Part shown: piece after piece, positions 46,800-59,902 of the stretch
Layout: every line of letters begins with the position of its first letter
Numbering within the stretch: position 1 is the stretch's first letter
Assembly: GCA_947034895.1 (NCBI GenBank)
Contig: OX344761.1
Coordinates: forward strand, 33,554,863-33,618,862
Reading direction: 5' to 3'
Origin: Rhytidiadelphus loreus
Taxonomy: Eukaryota; Streptophyta; Bryopsida; Hypnales; Hylocomiaceae
Length of the DNA stretch: 64,000 nucleotides
The notes under the pieces: generated by a model
Database searches by the model: none
The model's input: the letters and a program-made list of their open reading frames with translations, nothing else
Told to the model about the DNA's origin: nothing
Position numbers and translations under genes: made by a program

Positions 46800-47086
46800 A
46801 GGTAACTACACCTCAAATTGCACAAATAAGCAATTCATCGTGGTTCCTACTATTATATCGACAAAGTTTTTGTGGGTTTTTGTTGGTAGTCGAAAGGGGA
46901 TTTTAGATTCTCTAAGAATGCATTTTTTGAACATCATATGAATAAACTACATTCAAATTCTTAACGTGGTGGAAATAGGTGTTTCTAAAACCAACCACAG
47001 ACTCTCATGAATAGTGGGAGTACATTTTAGGCAAGAATTTTAGTGGTTGATTTTAGAAAGTGAGTCAAAATTAGGTGTAGTTACCT
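46800..47086. mobile_element. AGGTAACTACACCT MITE, 287 bp
   Basis: Left AGGTAACTACACCTCAAATT and reversed right AGGTAACTACACCTAATTTT pair inversely. No coding; target duplication not clear. Confidence 0.65.
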
Positions 47087-48484
47087 GATTTCTAGTATTA
47101 GTCATGAGATTTACCTTAACTTTTTCTCCAATTAAACAATGGTAATACTTCCACTTTGATTAATTGTGATGGATAACTTTATTGTTATCAAATATTGAAT
47201 GTTAGCATTAGTCAAAAAGGATTTGGGGCAAAATGTGTAATTTGATACTAATGTTGAGTCATCAACATCTTTATGAGATCTTCATTGTAAAGTCTTAGTT
47301 GACATAGTATTTGTTAGGATATCATGTTCTTTTCATCTTGTAAGGTCATGGGTTTTGATTTTTGATTTTTTTCTCATCTGATGTTTTTTAAAAGTTAGTC
47401 TTAGAAAATCATATGAAGAAGAATTTTAGTGTCTTTTATAAAGTCAATACGAATCAAGATTTTGTTTGTTTTATCACATAAAGCATTCATTTTAGTAACA
47501 CAAAGACAATCTTCTTTATAATCTCCTCATTCAAGTACCAAAATGTGAAACGTTGCCTAGACACATCCTTTGTTATTGTAGCCCAGAGACACTTAAGAGA
47601 AGCAATGATAAATGAACATTGAGTTCAATTTTTCAACTTAGGTTTGTGACATACATTCACATGTGGAGTATTTTTATTTTTGTAAGTATTGATATATAAT
47701 AGAAAATACTTAAAAGTCAATGGACTTAAGATGTGATAAAAAAAACTTATCATATTTCATTCGGTTGCTAGATTGACTTCCATTTACATGAAAGGAATTA
47801 AAATCTTATTCCCTTGAGGACCTTAGGATATTCCAAACTTTTGAAAATTACAAATCTTAAATTATATCCATTTGGATGTATCTAGCATTGTACTATATAA
47901 CCAATATTCATCAATAAAATTTGAAGTTGAATATAAAACTAGGGCTATGTTGCCCTCTATACTACTAGTGACCTCCCATTGAAAGTTTGAACATTTTGAT
48001 TTTAGCTCTACATACTCTAGCAATAGTTATTTTTACACGGATATCAATGCCCTAAAGAATGGCCAATGGGTCCAACTATAGAGACTGGCACAAACCTTTT
48101 AATGTAATTTTCTACACTCATTTTTGTAAGTCCCATTAGTTCCTTCAAAAACTTTTCATCTCCTTCATTGGTTGCTTTTGGAAATTTGTTGCTCTTTGTT
48201 ACTAGAAATAAAGACCTAAAGGTCATCACTAATGGATTGAAAGATACTCAAGGCTTCAATTTCTCTTTAGGTCTCAATTTTAGTTGTTTGGTTTAAATAT
48301 TCCATTATTTTCATTGTGGCTTCAAACAAGACCCATGGTTATGAAGTGGATCCTATGAGTTAAATAAATTCCAACCTTAAGATCGTCATTATATTTAGAG
48401 ATTCCTTCTATAATTGAATATTTGTGATTCCACAAGAATTTTTTCTTTTTAATCAAAATAGTAAGGTCTATTCTTGAGGTTTTT
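47087..48484. other. AT-rich intergenic DNA
   Basis: Nothing recognised. Confidence 0.45.
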
Positions 48485-48487
48485 TAA

Positions 48488-49418
48488 CCCTACATGTTTT
48501 TGACTATGTTTTCACCAAAAATGCTCCAATACTACCATTTCTAATACAAATACCAATTTAGAAGAAAAGAAAATCGTTTTTTGACACATGTAACCATAGG
48601 ATCTTGGTTTGAGAAGATGTAGAAAAAAAATAAAAAACTTCCACCATGTAGATTGCAAGATATTAGTGTTTGAAGTGACAAAAAATCCTTTGGGGGGCCG
48701 TACGAAAAACTAGGCAATTGCACTTCACAAGGTCACATTTGTATGAAAAAATGTTCAAAATGGTAGTGCTTCTTTGGATTCATTCTTCAAGGGAAGTTGG
48801 CTACATACTTGAAAATTTTCAAATCATTTGGAATTGTACAACATATAGGAAAAAAATAGTAAGTAGAAAAAAGTAGAGAATGATTCAATATACTAAATTG
48901 ATAAGAAAGTAGTTATGAACTTAAAAATGTCAATTCCAATGGTTGTAATGTTGCAATAAATAATCTACACCTAGTGTTTGTATTTTTTTTCCAAAAATAT
49001 TAAAAATTGAGTTAAATAAATGACTTAAAAGTTTATTTTAGAGTAGAGATTCCATAAGTGCCCGCAAACTAAAACTCCTCATAACTTTCATCTCATTAAT
49101 GAAAATGGAATGATTCAAAACTTTCTACATATATATAAATCTAGAGAACCAATTAAAAAAACTTATTTCTTAAAAAAGTGATTTTTTAAGAATTTTTTTG
49201 AGCTTCCCAGATTACATGTTGTTAAATGAAAATTACATATCATACAATAACTTTTTAAGTAAACCATGTAGTCAAAGTTTAAAAAAAAATTAGCCTTAAA
49301 AGCTATTCCTTGGGCATATGTTGTATGAAAATTTCAAAGAAAAAAGAAAAAATTCCAATTGTAGTGAGCTGCCCAAAATCGTTATGTTGCTAAAAAATAC
49401 AATTTGGTCCTTCAGGGG
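48488..49418. mobile_element. CCCCTAAAGG-family TTAA element, 931 bp
   Basis: TTAA (48484-48487) then CCCTACATG..., ending CCTTCAGGGG then ATAA. Same orientation as 33496-34440, with shared blocks TTTTCACCAAAAATGCTCCA, CATGTAGATTGCAAGATATT and GTTATGTTGCTAAAAAATAC. Confidence 0.8.
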
Positions 49419-49422
49419 ATAA

Positions 49423-51802
49423 ATTCACAAGTTGGTTGTGTGCTTGTTGTATTAATATTGATACAGAGTTAATATGTTACCTTACTAACGCCTATAAACA
49501 ATATAGCCTTAAGTTAATATGTTACTTTTGTAAAAAGTTATAACCTTAAGTAAATAGTTAGTATGATGGCACTAATTACAAATTTTAATGTAATTGATGT
49601 ATCAACACAAAAAATGAAACTAAAACTATGAATTAAAATTTAAGTTTAAAACTTATGATTCAAAGATAATGTTTAAGATCCAATGATAATTAAAACTACA
49701 ATCTACATTATTTATTAAAAATATAACCTTCATTATGATTTAGGTTTACAAATTTCAACTTCTTTCATCCGTTCAAAATGGTGTTACTATGAATGGCATA
49801 ATTAAAGAATTAAGTTCCAAAAACTTTTTAGACCCAAAAATAAATTGCACCCATGTTCAAAATCCAATTTTTTTATTTTCACAAAATTTAGTTTATGGGA
49901 TGAATTTATAATTTGATGATCATTGCATTCTACTACTACTATTTTAAAAACTACAATATCATTCTAGGTGGTTAGGTTCAAGATTCCTTGTTGAATAATT
50001 GATTGAAGTTGGCAAAATGCAATCTGGCAAACGTCCCTAAATTGAAAAATACATGTTCCAAAAATTCTAGCATCTAATTACAGAAATATTTTTTTGATGA
50101 CCATGACCACGACCAATAATATAATTTTATTACAATTTTTTTCAAGAACAATGAACGATTCTTCAATGTTAGAAAACAAAAAATTGGAGAAACAAATGAT
50201 ATTTTCAACATAAAATTTCATATTTTTTTTCTTATATTTTCTTTAAATTTATAGCCAATATAAACTAAACTTTTAGAAAATAAAAAATATTGTTACTTTT
50301 GTTTGTATTAATCATATGTTATATTTGACGTGATTTTCGACAAAAAAACACAAGTTTTTTTTTTTGACGTCACCTAAAATCCATCTGAAAAAATTACAAA
50401 ACGTCACCTAAAATGCGGGTTTCTTATAATGTGTAATGAATCTTGGGAGGAAAATCACATTAAAAATTCACTCAAAAAAAATTTAAGAGTGAATTTTGAA
50501 ATGGCATAAATGATAATGTAAATATTCATGTTATATCCTTTTAACCTAATCTTTTTTCATGATCATAATTTTAGACTTGACATATTGAAAAGGGATCGTA
50601 AGACTTCTATTTTTATCAATTTTGTAACCCTTTTGTGATAATCATCACAATCTTTAATCCATATGTTAAATTGTTGTATTTTTGTCTCCTAGTGATTCAC
50701 AACTAGTGTAGTTTATGATTAATGGCTACAATTCAAAAAGATTGATGAAACTTATCAAAATTTTGACTTTATATTTAGATTCAAGCAAACTCCAAGAAGA
50801 CTTGAGCATTTAAAGGTTAGTTTAAATTTCTTTAGTTGACTTAATTACCACATGTTCAATTCAAACGGTCTTTTATACAACAACACTTAATTGTCACTTG
50901 TTTGCAAAATTGTCTCATCTAGATTCTTGCCTAAAATGGACAACCTCCATATATGAGAGCTCGAGGTCAATTTTAGATACAACTATTATAGCACATTGAT
51001 AATAAATAAAAAATTCACACCAAGTCCAAAATGCATTCTAAGAACTTTAAATCCCCTTTCAACTAAGGCAACCAACCCCATTTCTACCATGTGACTATTT
51101 CTACCACCCTCCAGGAGGCCCTCTTAATTTTTGCCACCAAATCAACATAAAATTGTCCATTCTCAAGTTATGAGAGATTGGATTATTTGTAGATGTGAAT
51201 GTGGCAAAATCAAAGGAACAATGAAATTTAAATAGAAACTTCATGCTTTGGATTTTGTTTAGAATGGAGTTCAATTATTATCAACTCTTTGCTCTTTCAA
51301 TTTGGGAGAGTGAGTGGATCTTAAGCATTTTCACTTCATTATGCATGTTAATTATGCATATTTGAGAAAAAAATTCATCTCATAGTCTCATACTTCTAAG
51401 AGATCAAACTCAAAACTATGACAACAATAGTATTGGTTACCTCACCAACTAAACCCAACAAAAGTGTTTATAGTTGAATAATAGGAACCATGCTCAAACC
51501 CTAATCCAAATTCACTTACAATAGGTGTTGTTATCTTATGTCTATAATGGCGTGTCGGGATCAACATTCAAGATATTTTTTGAGTTTTACCAGCTATTTT
51601 TCTCCAATTCCCATATTGAATTGTTTTTTCAACTACTGAGTCCTTTCTTTTTTCTCTATTTTTTACTCCAAATAAAAAAATGTATAGATTATTTCACCAT
51701 TTCCCCCTGAATGTTTTCAAATTGCAACTACTTTTCTTCCAATTCCACCGGCTAACAATGAACTAACCGAAGATTCTCCCCCAACATGGACCAAGTTACG
51801 AA
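49423..51802. other. AT-rich intergenic DNA
   Basis: No gene or bounded element. ACGTCACCTAAAAT occurs twice near 50370-50420 in direct orientation. Confidence 0.45.
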
Positions 51803-52048
51803 GGCCGGGGCGAACAAACCCCCTCACTCCCCCCCCCGCCCCTTGTCATTCCAGGGGTGCATGTAAAGAAAAAGATCTCCTTTTCTATGCTTGATAAATT
51901 TATCTCCTCCACCTCTCCTTGCTAATTTTGAGTCTCTGATTGCAAATATGAATTCCAAATTTTCAAATTTTATCATGTGCGGCAAATAAAAAATTTCAGC
52001 GTTTTCCCCTGGGGACGACGGAGCGAGGGGGTTGGTCCCCCCCCGGCC
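51803..52048. mobile_element. hAT-type MITE (GGCCGGGG...), 246 bp
   Basis: Left GGCCGGGGCGAACAAACCCC and reversed right GGCCGGGGGGGGACCAACCC. Flanks GTTACGAA and GCTAGGAA match at 6 of 8 positions. Same family as 10875-11090, with more GC kept. Confidence 0.75.
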
Positions 52049-52241
52049 GCTAGGAAGGACACAGCACCCAATGCTACTGACTCTGGTTGGTAAAGTGGTT
52101 ACTGACTAAGATTGACTCTTGCATTGTCCTGACTGCAGTTGCAGAGACATGCTCCATCAGTGGACTGCCATGTATTTGCAAATGGAGCCATGATTCTTAC
52201 TGTATAATTGCAAATGTAATGAAAAATATTTATTTTGCTTT

Positions 52242-52332
52242 TTTTACCGTCGAGGGCTTGGTCCTCTGGTTCTGTGTACTTTTTCTCCGTATCAATGCAA
52301 ATTGTCCATATGTTTCAAGGGAAAAAAAAATC
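52242..52332 (+). repeat. LINE 3' UTR tail, copy 2
   Basis: GAGGGCTTGGTCCTCTGGTT...CATATGTTTCAAGGGAAAAAAAAATC matches 35820-35915; a 5'-truncated LINE end with A-rich tail. Confidence 0.65.
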
Positions 52333-52429
52333 TTGGTTTTTTTGCTTGGTTCAATTTATGATTTGTTTCTTCTTAGAGCATCATCAATGCATGATACAAC
52401 GAAAGGGGTGTACATACACATATCATTAA

Positions 52430-53491
52430 CCCTTAAAATTTTGAGTGATTCAAAATGGGTAGATCCATTTTTAGAGAATGGCCATTTGTGGACTTATAAA
52501 TGTGAAGAATCGCTTGAACTTGGGCTCATTCTCAAGAGAATCAAGTAAGCTATTTAGATTTAGAAGAAAATTCATTATTGAATTTACAAAAATTTACAAA
52601 GCATGGGTAGTGTAGGGATTGTAGTATGGAGAAACTCTTGGCCAATGACATGGAGGCATGTGTTCATGGGTGGGCAGGGTTGCTTGGTGTTAGCAAAGAT
52701 TGGGCCCAAACCTTGGAATGGGAGAGAGGCAAATGAAGACTTTTGACACACTTTTAGAAGCAATGCGTGGTAGACTATGTGAAGAACATCACGGGTAATC
52801 CACATTGAAAAACATCTAAAGAGGAAAAGTAATGGAGATGGACAATGATGATGCTTGGAATTTTAATGGGCTCCTTGCCTACAATGTTCATGGCCCTTTT
52901 TCAATGAGCCCGATAGTAGATTAAACTTGGAGTGGCATTGCCCTCCCCCTTTTTTTTAACTTCAATTTTTTTTCTCCTATTGTGTGTCTTTTCTTGTATT
53001 CTTTCATTCTTTTATATTTGATCTTGAATTTTGGCTCCAATTTTGTATCAAGTTTTTCGTTTATCTCATCATTTTCTAAAATTTAACAATGAAGTGGTCA
53101 CTATTGCAAGACCATTTTTTCACTCATTTTTGGTCCTAAAAATACAAGACTTGTTTTCCATGCATGTAGAACTTAGTTATCTTGAGAATGAAAATGGGAT
53201 GCTAGCTTTCTAAAATGTTATATGTCCAAAAGAACCAGTCAAAGCACAATTTTAGCTATGCCAAAACATTGATTTCTTTGAAGTACCTTTCACTTTAATT
53301 TACGTTATAATCTTGCAATCTATGACTTGGATTGAAACCAAATTTTGTAGGGATGATAAGAACTTGGCTTTCTACAAGATCCTAGGTTTAATTTTGCCTA
53401 AAAATGACTCATCTTACTTTCAACTTCAATTCTTTGTAACTTATAAAATCAAGATCCCAAACACCTTGAAAATGGTTTAAAATTTTAAGGG
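52430..53491. mobile_element. CCCTTAAAATTTT TTAA element, 1062 bp
   Basis: TTAA on both sides (52426-52429 and 53492-53495). Exact 13-bp inverted ends CCCTTAAAATTTT. The right half has blocks like the CCCCTAAAGG family (ATCTTGCAATCTATGACTTG, TCTACAAGATCCTAGG), so probably a subfamily. No long ORF. Confidence 0.8.
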
Positions 53492-53495
53492 TTAA

Positions 53496-54239
53496 CTTGC
53501 CATTGATGTGTGAAATTAGAAACTAACATTATTATCATTGGAATTGCATCACAAACCAAATCATATAAACTAGATACAAAATGTTCAAATTGGAAAATTA
53601 GAGGTCCAAAGTAGGTCTAGTTAGAAGCAAGCTAAAAGGCAACAATTATTGAAGCCATGTCAAACCATGCCAACCTATTACCATCCTCATTCACACTCTA
53701 GGTACTTTATAGACAACTCTTTGAGTGGTATTGATTATTCATAAATGTGAAATTTTCTCACAAAGTAAACTCTAATGGTATTACATTGTAAAAAATTCAA
53801 TAAACTTTCATATTTGGCAATATAACAACGATTATTATGATAGGAAGTCATTTTTTTTTGTAGTTTAAACAACAATCTAGTAGAAAAACTACCTTATTGC
53901 AATAAAGTTGTATTCTAAAAAGTAAAAACATCATAATTATTCAAAAAAAACCCTTCACTAGTACACATTATTAAAGAATGATAAGAAAAGACCAACTAAC
54001 TTTGTTGGGATGACTTGGTCTTCATAACAATGATTTGATTCATCAAGAGAACCTCACGAGGTTGTCTTGCCTCAAAATTTAGAAGATAGTCTATTTTGGA
54101 TTTTTAGGATTCTCTATAATTTTCTTGTCGACTTAGGGCCATAGGCACATCACACTACCTTAAAGTAAACTTGGATTGGGTCCTTCTTGTTCTCCAATCA
54201 CAATACACCAAATGTTGTAGCCATGGACCTTGATTACTG
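53496..54239. other. AT-rich spacer
   Basis: Nothing recognised. Confidence 0.4.
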
Positions 54240-54456
54240 CACTAGTAGTGATAATTAGTGTTACTTACAATGATTGATTTTAAAATGCCATAAATTTTTA
54301 TATGTAATGAATATTTTTACTAAGAAGATAGAAATCAATACTATTCAAAGTGAAGGATCTCTATTAATATAGTTGTTCATCACGTGTATGTAAAAATTTA
54401 TACCATTTTAAAAACAATTAGTGTAGGTAACACTAGTTGTCATCATTAGTGTAGTG
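54240..54456. mobile_element. CACTA-like hairpin MITE, about 217 bp
   Basis: Left CACTAGTAGTGATAATTAGT followed by GTTAC; reversed right CACTACACTAATGATGACAA followed by CTAGTGTTACC. Arms share TAGTGTTAC, TTTTAAAATG and ATAAATTTTTA. No clear 3-bp duplication. Confidence 0.45.
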
Positions 54457-56729
54457 TAAAGCCTCCTTTAGTCAAGCCTATTATCATTTATTGAGAGTTG
54501 TGAAGGTGCATAAAATGATTTCTATTTACAACACTCACCTAACCTTACACATTTTATTTTTACTTTGATTGTATTGAATTTGACCAAACATGGAATTGAA
54601 GTGGGTCGAACTAAGATGGAATTAAGGTGGTTTCATAGGTGTGGCAATTTGTTTATAAATTGTGTTAGGTTAGTTTTCCTTCTATATTTCCAAGTTTGAG
54701 GCTTCTTGAAACTTTGGTTTAATTGTGTCATTGAGCTAGCGTAAGAGAATTTCAAGAAAGAATTTATATGTGAGAACCACACCATAGCTCTACGTATAGA
54801 GGTTCTATATTTCTATAGCAAAGAATTTGTATGAAACAATAACATTCATGTAGACCTCAATTTGCCCAAGCCTTGCAAACATGAGTATCGCGACTCCACC
54901 TTCCTATTTGGCCCTCTTTGTAATGCATTGTGTTTGGCTATAATTTCTTACTCTTTTAATCATATTGCCTTTATTTTATAGAGTATTGGAGCCCACCTTG
55001 CTATCCATCATTTATTTCAAAAAAATTCATTGTTGATTCCCTTTTCAATCTCATTTCCAACAAATGTGGAAGTGAAATTCATTTGCATTTTCAACTATGT
55101 TTCTATTGGGGGCGATGAGTGGTGGAGAACATTGATGTAATGCAAGGGAAATCCAAATGCAAATCATGTCAATCAATCAATCCCTCTAGAAGCATCCACA
55201 TCCATGGTCCCAACTTGGACTTTGGATGTCCGTCCTAGGGCCCGTAGGGATCAAAGGCATCCATCAATGATCTTGTAGCAATAAAAAAATGAGAGGGCCC
55301 TTCAAAAATTAGCCAAGCCTTTCAACAATTGAAGGCATGCAAGTTGCTATGTGGAATTTAGAATTAGGCGAATGTGTCATACAACCAAAGATAACTGGCT
55401 CATAAATTAGCTCTCTTTTGGTTGGAGGGCATATGCTCTCACAAAGGAGACGTGGGGCAACACATGTCCAATTTTGGACCTCCATTGTGTACGATTAGAA
55501 AAAAATTGGAGCTTGCAGAGGACTATTTGATTTTTGGCAGTAGTGCAAATATACAATTATTATCACATACTAAAATTTAGTACTAAAGATATTTCATATA
55601 TAAGTGATGAATATCCAAACTTAAAGATTTTTTTTTCAATTTAAGAAGAAATGGGAGACTATAATAATTTCTATTCATCAAATCTCACATCATTGCAATT
55701 GAAACAAACTTCATCTAACTTGAGATTGTATCAAATCATTGCAATTGTTGAGCCATAGACAAACTTCATCTAACTTGAGATTTTCATTGTGATTTTTTGA
55801 AACTTTTTTTGAAAATAGTAAAACACAACAACTTTTAGTTAATATAATTTTTTTTCCAATTGGTGTTTGAAAGCAAAAGTTATGCCACCCTAAGCCAAAA
55901 ATGGGGGTTAGTAGGCAATACAAAAAAAATCACAAAAAATCAAAATAAAACTTTAGAAATGTTTCCCCAAATATTATATTTTTGTCTACATGTGAAACTT
56001 TGATTCATTCTATTTGGACTAATGATGAGAAAGTTATGAAAAATCTTATTTTTCAGGCAATCTAAGCATCTTCATGACAAAAGAAATAACTTACAGTATT
56101 CATTTTGGATTGCAATTTCCATAATTAAGAAAATAAAAATTTGATAAGGTTAAATTTTCTTGCTAGAACAATCTCACCATTGGGATTATTGTGTTTTAAT
56201 TCCATCTTAGCTATTAATGATTTAGTTTTACATTCAATCTTGGACCTACTTTTGCTCAATATTTTTTGAAAGAATAAAAATCACATGTCTTTTTAAAAAA
56301 AGTAAATTCTTAGACTTTCAACTCAATTCTTCAACATAAAAAAAAAAGTTAAAAAAAAAGTCTGTAGTGCAATTTTTTTTTCCACAAATGGCAGTGAAAG
56401 TTATTTGAAATTGTAGGTCAACGTTCAAAAGAACTATTTTTCCAACTTTGAATGCTGATATCTTTCAATCTGTATGGTCAAACTCCATGAAATTTCTACC
56501 ACGTGATCTGAGACAAATGAAGTACAAAATCCTACAGTTAGATTTTACAAATAACTTTTTTTTTCTACTTTCTTTGGTAAACGCAGCAGCAGTGACAATT
56601 TTGAATGGGTTTTTGACAGAAACTGAATGGCCTTGGGACCTTAGGGGTTTAAGAAGATAAATGAGGATGTTCAAACAAGGGAAGAACAAGCCTCCCAACA
56701 AACTCTGAAGGTCCTACCAAACTTCCTAA
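54457..56729. other. AT-rich DNA with an eroded element end
   Basis: No gene. A direct duplication, AAACTTCATCTAACTTGAGA, occurs at about 55708 and 55761. GGGACCTTAGGGG then TTTAAG near 56637-56652 looks like a right end of the CCCCTAAAGG family, with family-like blocks before it from about 56400. Confidence 0.45.
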
Positions 56730-57575
56730 GGGCTGGTTCGCACCTGTTGTTAATTATAACTTTGGTGTCATTAGGGGGGGTTGGTTACACAGAATATCGC
56801 ACCGAGCCTCTTTCGGGGGCAGGGCTGGGATGCGGGCAGATTGGGACAGACACTGACGGGACCCTAGTCACCCCACAACCTTCTTTTCATTTTGGTTTAA
56901 AACTGGTTTTTCCAATAAAGTAGAATAGAATAAATTAGTACAAGATTTCCATTAAGAAAATGGAACCAATGATGTGGATCTTGTGCCACTAATTCGCTTA
57001 AGCCCAATTGCCAACCTAGTGTGGACGTGGGTGTGGAGAAAGGCTTTTTATACTAGTGGAGTAGTGATGGGTGAAACAAACCATGTGGGATATGTGAATT
57101 AGGACAAAAAAGAGCTCCTCCACTCATGGTTAAGTGGAAACACAGGAATTGTGATAAAAGTCAAATTTCAGACCTCATTTAGACATAGTAAAATATATTT
57201 TTTCAAAAAACTTCAAACCAAAAGAAGTTGGGGAATCAAGTACAATTTTATCTCCAAAAATCCGTTTGAGATTTCAATACTCAAACTAAAAGTTATGAAG
57301 AAATTTCAAAGGAGGTGTTTGAAAATGTTCCCAAAAATGTCCCTTCCACCCTAACCCCACACCACCTCCTCTAGAATTTGTTTAGAACTCTTACATGAGG
57401 AGTCAAAATCTCAAGCAGATTTTAGGAGACAAATGTTAGCTTGATTCTCCCACTTCTTCTAGTTCAATTTGTTTTTAAGGAAGCCATAATACTATGTCCA
57501 AATGAAGTCTAAATTTCAACTTTGAACACAATTCTTGTTTTTCTAGTTACATCTCAATTTCTTAAGAACATTTAA

Positions 57576-58509
57576 TCAATATTTCTGGCAACATAGCAAT
57601 TTTGGGCAACTCACTACATATGATGTTTTTTTTGTTTTCTTTTGTTTTAAATTTTCACACTACATGTGCCCAAGGAGTAGCTTCAAGGCCCAAACAATTT
57701 CGTAACTTCTGATTACATAGTTAAAAAGTTATTGCATGATATGTGATTTTCTTTGGACTTTGGGTAGCCCGGGAAGCTTGGAAAACTTCTTTAAAAATGA
57801 CTTTTTAAAAAAATAAAAAATTTGGAATTGGTTTATTAGATTTTACCTAAGTGGTAAGCTTTGACTCATTCCATTTTGATCAATGAGTCAAAAATTATGA
57901 AGAGTTTTAGTTTGGGGTAGTTTGCCACTAGTTATAGAATGTGTACATTACAAAAAAAATTTGAAATCCTTTAATTAATTCAATTTTTAATATTTTTAAA
58001 GAAAATAAATAGAGTAGTTGTAGATTGTTTATTAAAACATTTTGACCATTGGGATTGGAATTTTTCAATTCCATAAATAAATTGTTAGCAATCTAGTATT
58101 TTGGCTCATTTTCTATTTCTTTCTACTAACTATTTTTTGTACATGTTGTAGAATTCCAAAGGATTTGAAAATTTTCTAGCATGTAACCAACTTGAAAAGA
58201 AAAATTAATTAAAGGAGTTACAACCATTTGAGACATTTTTTTTATACAAATATTGCCTTTTGAAGTGCAGCTGCCCGGATTTTTGCAGTGGTGAAAAAAG
58301 GATTTTTGTAACTTCAAACACTAATATCTTGCAATCTACTTAGTGAAAATTTCTGAAATTTTTCCCACATCTTTTCAAATTAGTCTAGTAAAAGATTCTA
58401 TGGTTACATTTGTCCAAAATTCTATTTTTTTTCTAAAATTTGGTGGTTGTCTTAGAAATGACAGTTTTAGAGTTGTTTTGGTGAAAACATAGTCAAAACC
58501 CTGTAGGGG
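57576..58509. mobile_element. CCCCTAAAGG-family element carried inside the 2.8-kb element
   Basis: Right end CCCTGTAGGGG then TTAA (58510-58513); left end eroded after TTAA at 57572. Family blocks in reversed orientation: GGCAACATAGCAATTTTGGG, GAAGAGTTTTAGTTTGGGG, TTTTGGTGAAAACATAGTC. Confidence 0.75.
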
Positions 58510-58562
58510 TTAAGGTTGTCTCAGCAATGTCACAAGTTATTTTGAATCAATGTTGTGAGTCA

Positions 58563-58682
58563 AAGGTATTGTTTCAATAATTCAAATATGCTAGTGTAGG
58601 AATATTGAATCAACAATTATTTGAAGGTATTGTTTCAACATTTTCAATGTGGTGGTGTAGAATATTGAATCAACAATTATTC
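58563..58682. repeat. 61-bp tandem duplication
   Basis: AAGGTATTGTTTCAA...AATATTGAATCAACAATTAT occurs twice (starts 58563 and 58624). Confidence 0.85.
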
Positions 58683-59573
58683 ATGGTTGAATTTTTGGAA
58701 ATCATATTCTACAAGGGGTTCTCAAGACTTCAAAATCAAAAAAGTATTCACTTCACTGTGTGCTTGTAACTGCTTGTTCTATTTTAATCGATTCATGCTT
58801 TCAAATTTGAAATGTTAGTTCAAGAATGTTGTCAAGTTTTCATTTTCTGCAATAAAATTGCTCTCAACTTTTGTAACAGAGAGCTCTCTAGGGTTTTAAT
58901 GGGGGAATGACACCCTTCTATAATTCATACCTTTCAATCCATATTGATATTCTACATCAAACTTTTAGTTTGAGTATTGAAATCTCAAACGGATTTTTGG
59001 AGATAAAATTGTACTTGATTCCCCAACTTCTTTTGGTTTGAAGTTTTTTGAAAAAATATATTTTACTATGTCTAAATGAGGTCTGAAATTTGACTTTTAT
59101 CACAATTCCTGCGTTTCCACTTAACCATGAGTGGAGGAGCTCTTTTTTGTCCTAATTCACATATCCCACATGGTTTGTTTCACCCATCACTACTCCACTA
59201 GTATAAAAAGCCTTTCTCCACACCCACGTCCACACTAGGTTGGCAATTGGGCTTAAGCGAATTAGTGGCACAAGATCCACATCATTGGTTCCATTTTCTT
59301 AATGGAAATCTTGTACTAATTTATTCTATTCTACTTTATTGGAAAAACCAGTTTTAAACCAAAATGAAAAGAAGGTTGTGGGGTGACTAGGGTCCCGTCA
59401 GTGTCTGTCCCAATCTGCCCGCATCCCAGCCCTGCCCCCGAAAGAGGCTCGGTGCGATATTCTGTGTAACCAACCCCCCCTAATGACACCAAAGTTATAA
59501 TTAACAACAGGTGCGAACCAGCCCTAATCAAGGTCTCCCATAAATCCATCACATGTGTAAGCTCACTTATTAA

Positions 59574-59898
59574 GGTAGGAGGTCCTTAAATGGTGCAGGC
59601 TCTATAACGGTGCCCTAAGTGAAATGTACATCATATGTACATGTTACTTTTTCATAGCCTTCAGTAGTGTACAAACTATGTACATTTTAGCTAGGGCACC
59701 ATTTTAGAGCCCTATGGCAGTTCAGCTTCAACATTTTACAACTAATTCTACAAAGCTCAGAAAAATATGAAACCACTTGGGGTAGATGTTAATCCAACTT
59801 ATCTTTCAAAGAAAATTCACTAATAAATATTTCAGTTTGTTTCACATCCTCAAAAGACAGTTCCAGCCCTTAAATGCTCCATTTTAAGACCTCCTACC
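59574..59898. mobile_element. GGTAGGAGGT-family TTAA element, 325 bp
   Basis: TTAA on both sides (59570-59573 and 59899-59902). Inverted ends GGTAGGAGGTCCTTAAATGG and GGTAGGAGGTCTTAAAATGG. Shares blocks with 25584-25913. It lies only 50 bp from the 2.8-kb element. Confidence 0.88.
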
Positions 59899-59902
59899 TT
59901 AA

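Larger units (their letters stand above)
56730..59524. mobile_element. PIF/Harbinger-like non-autonomous element, 2795 bp, 565-bp inverted repeats
   Basis: Left arm 56730-57294 and right arm 58960-59524 are equal in length and nearly identical in inverted orientation; I found one difference by eye (ACACAGG against ACGCAGG). Tips GGGCTGGTTCGCACC...GGTGCGAACCAGCCC are flanked by TAA (56727-56729 and 59525-59527). No transposase ORF; the interior holds a CCCCTAAAGG-family element and a 61-bp tandem duplication. Superfamily inferred from the GGG tip and TAA duplication. Confidence 0.9.

Noticed and set aside
52070..52160. tRNA-like A box (TGGTAAAGTGG) near 52090
   Set aside because: No B box at the expected distance and no cloverleaf; probably chance.
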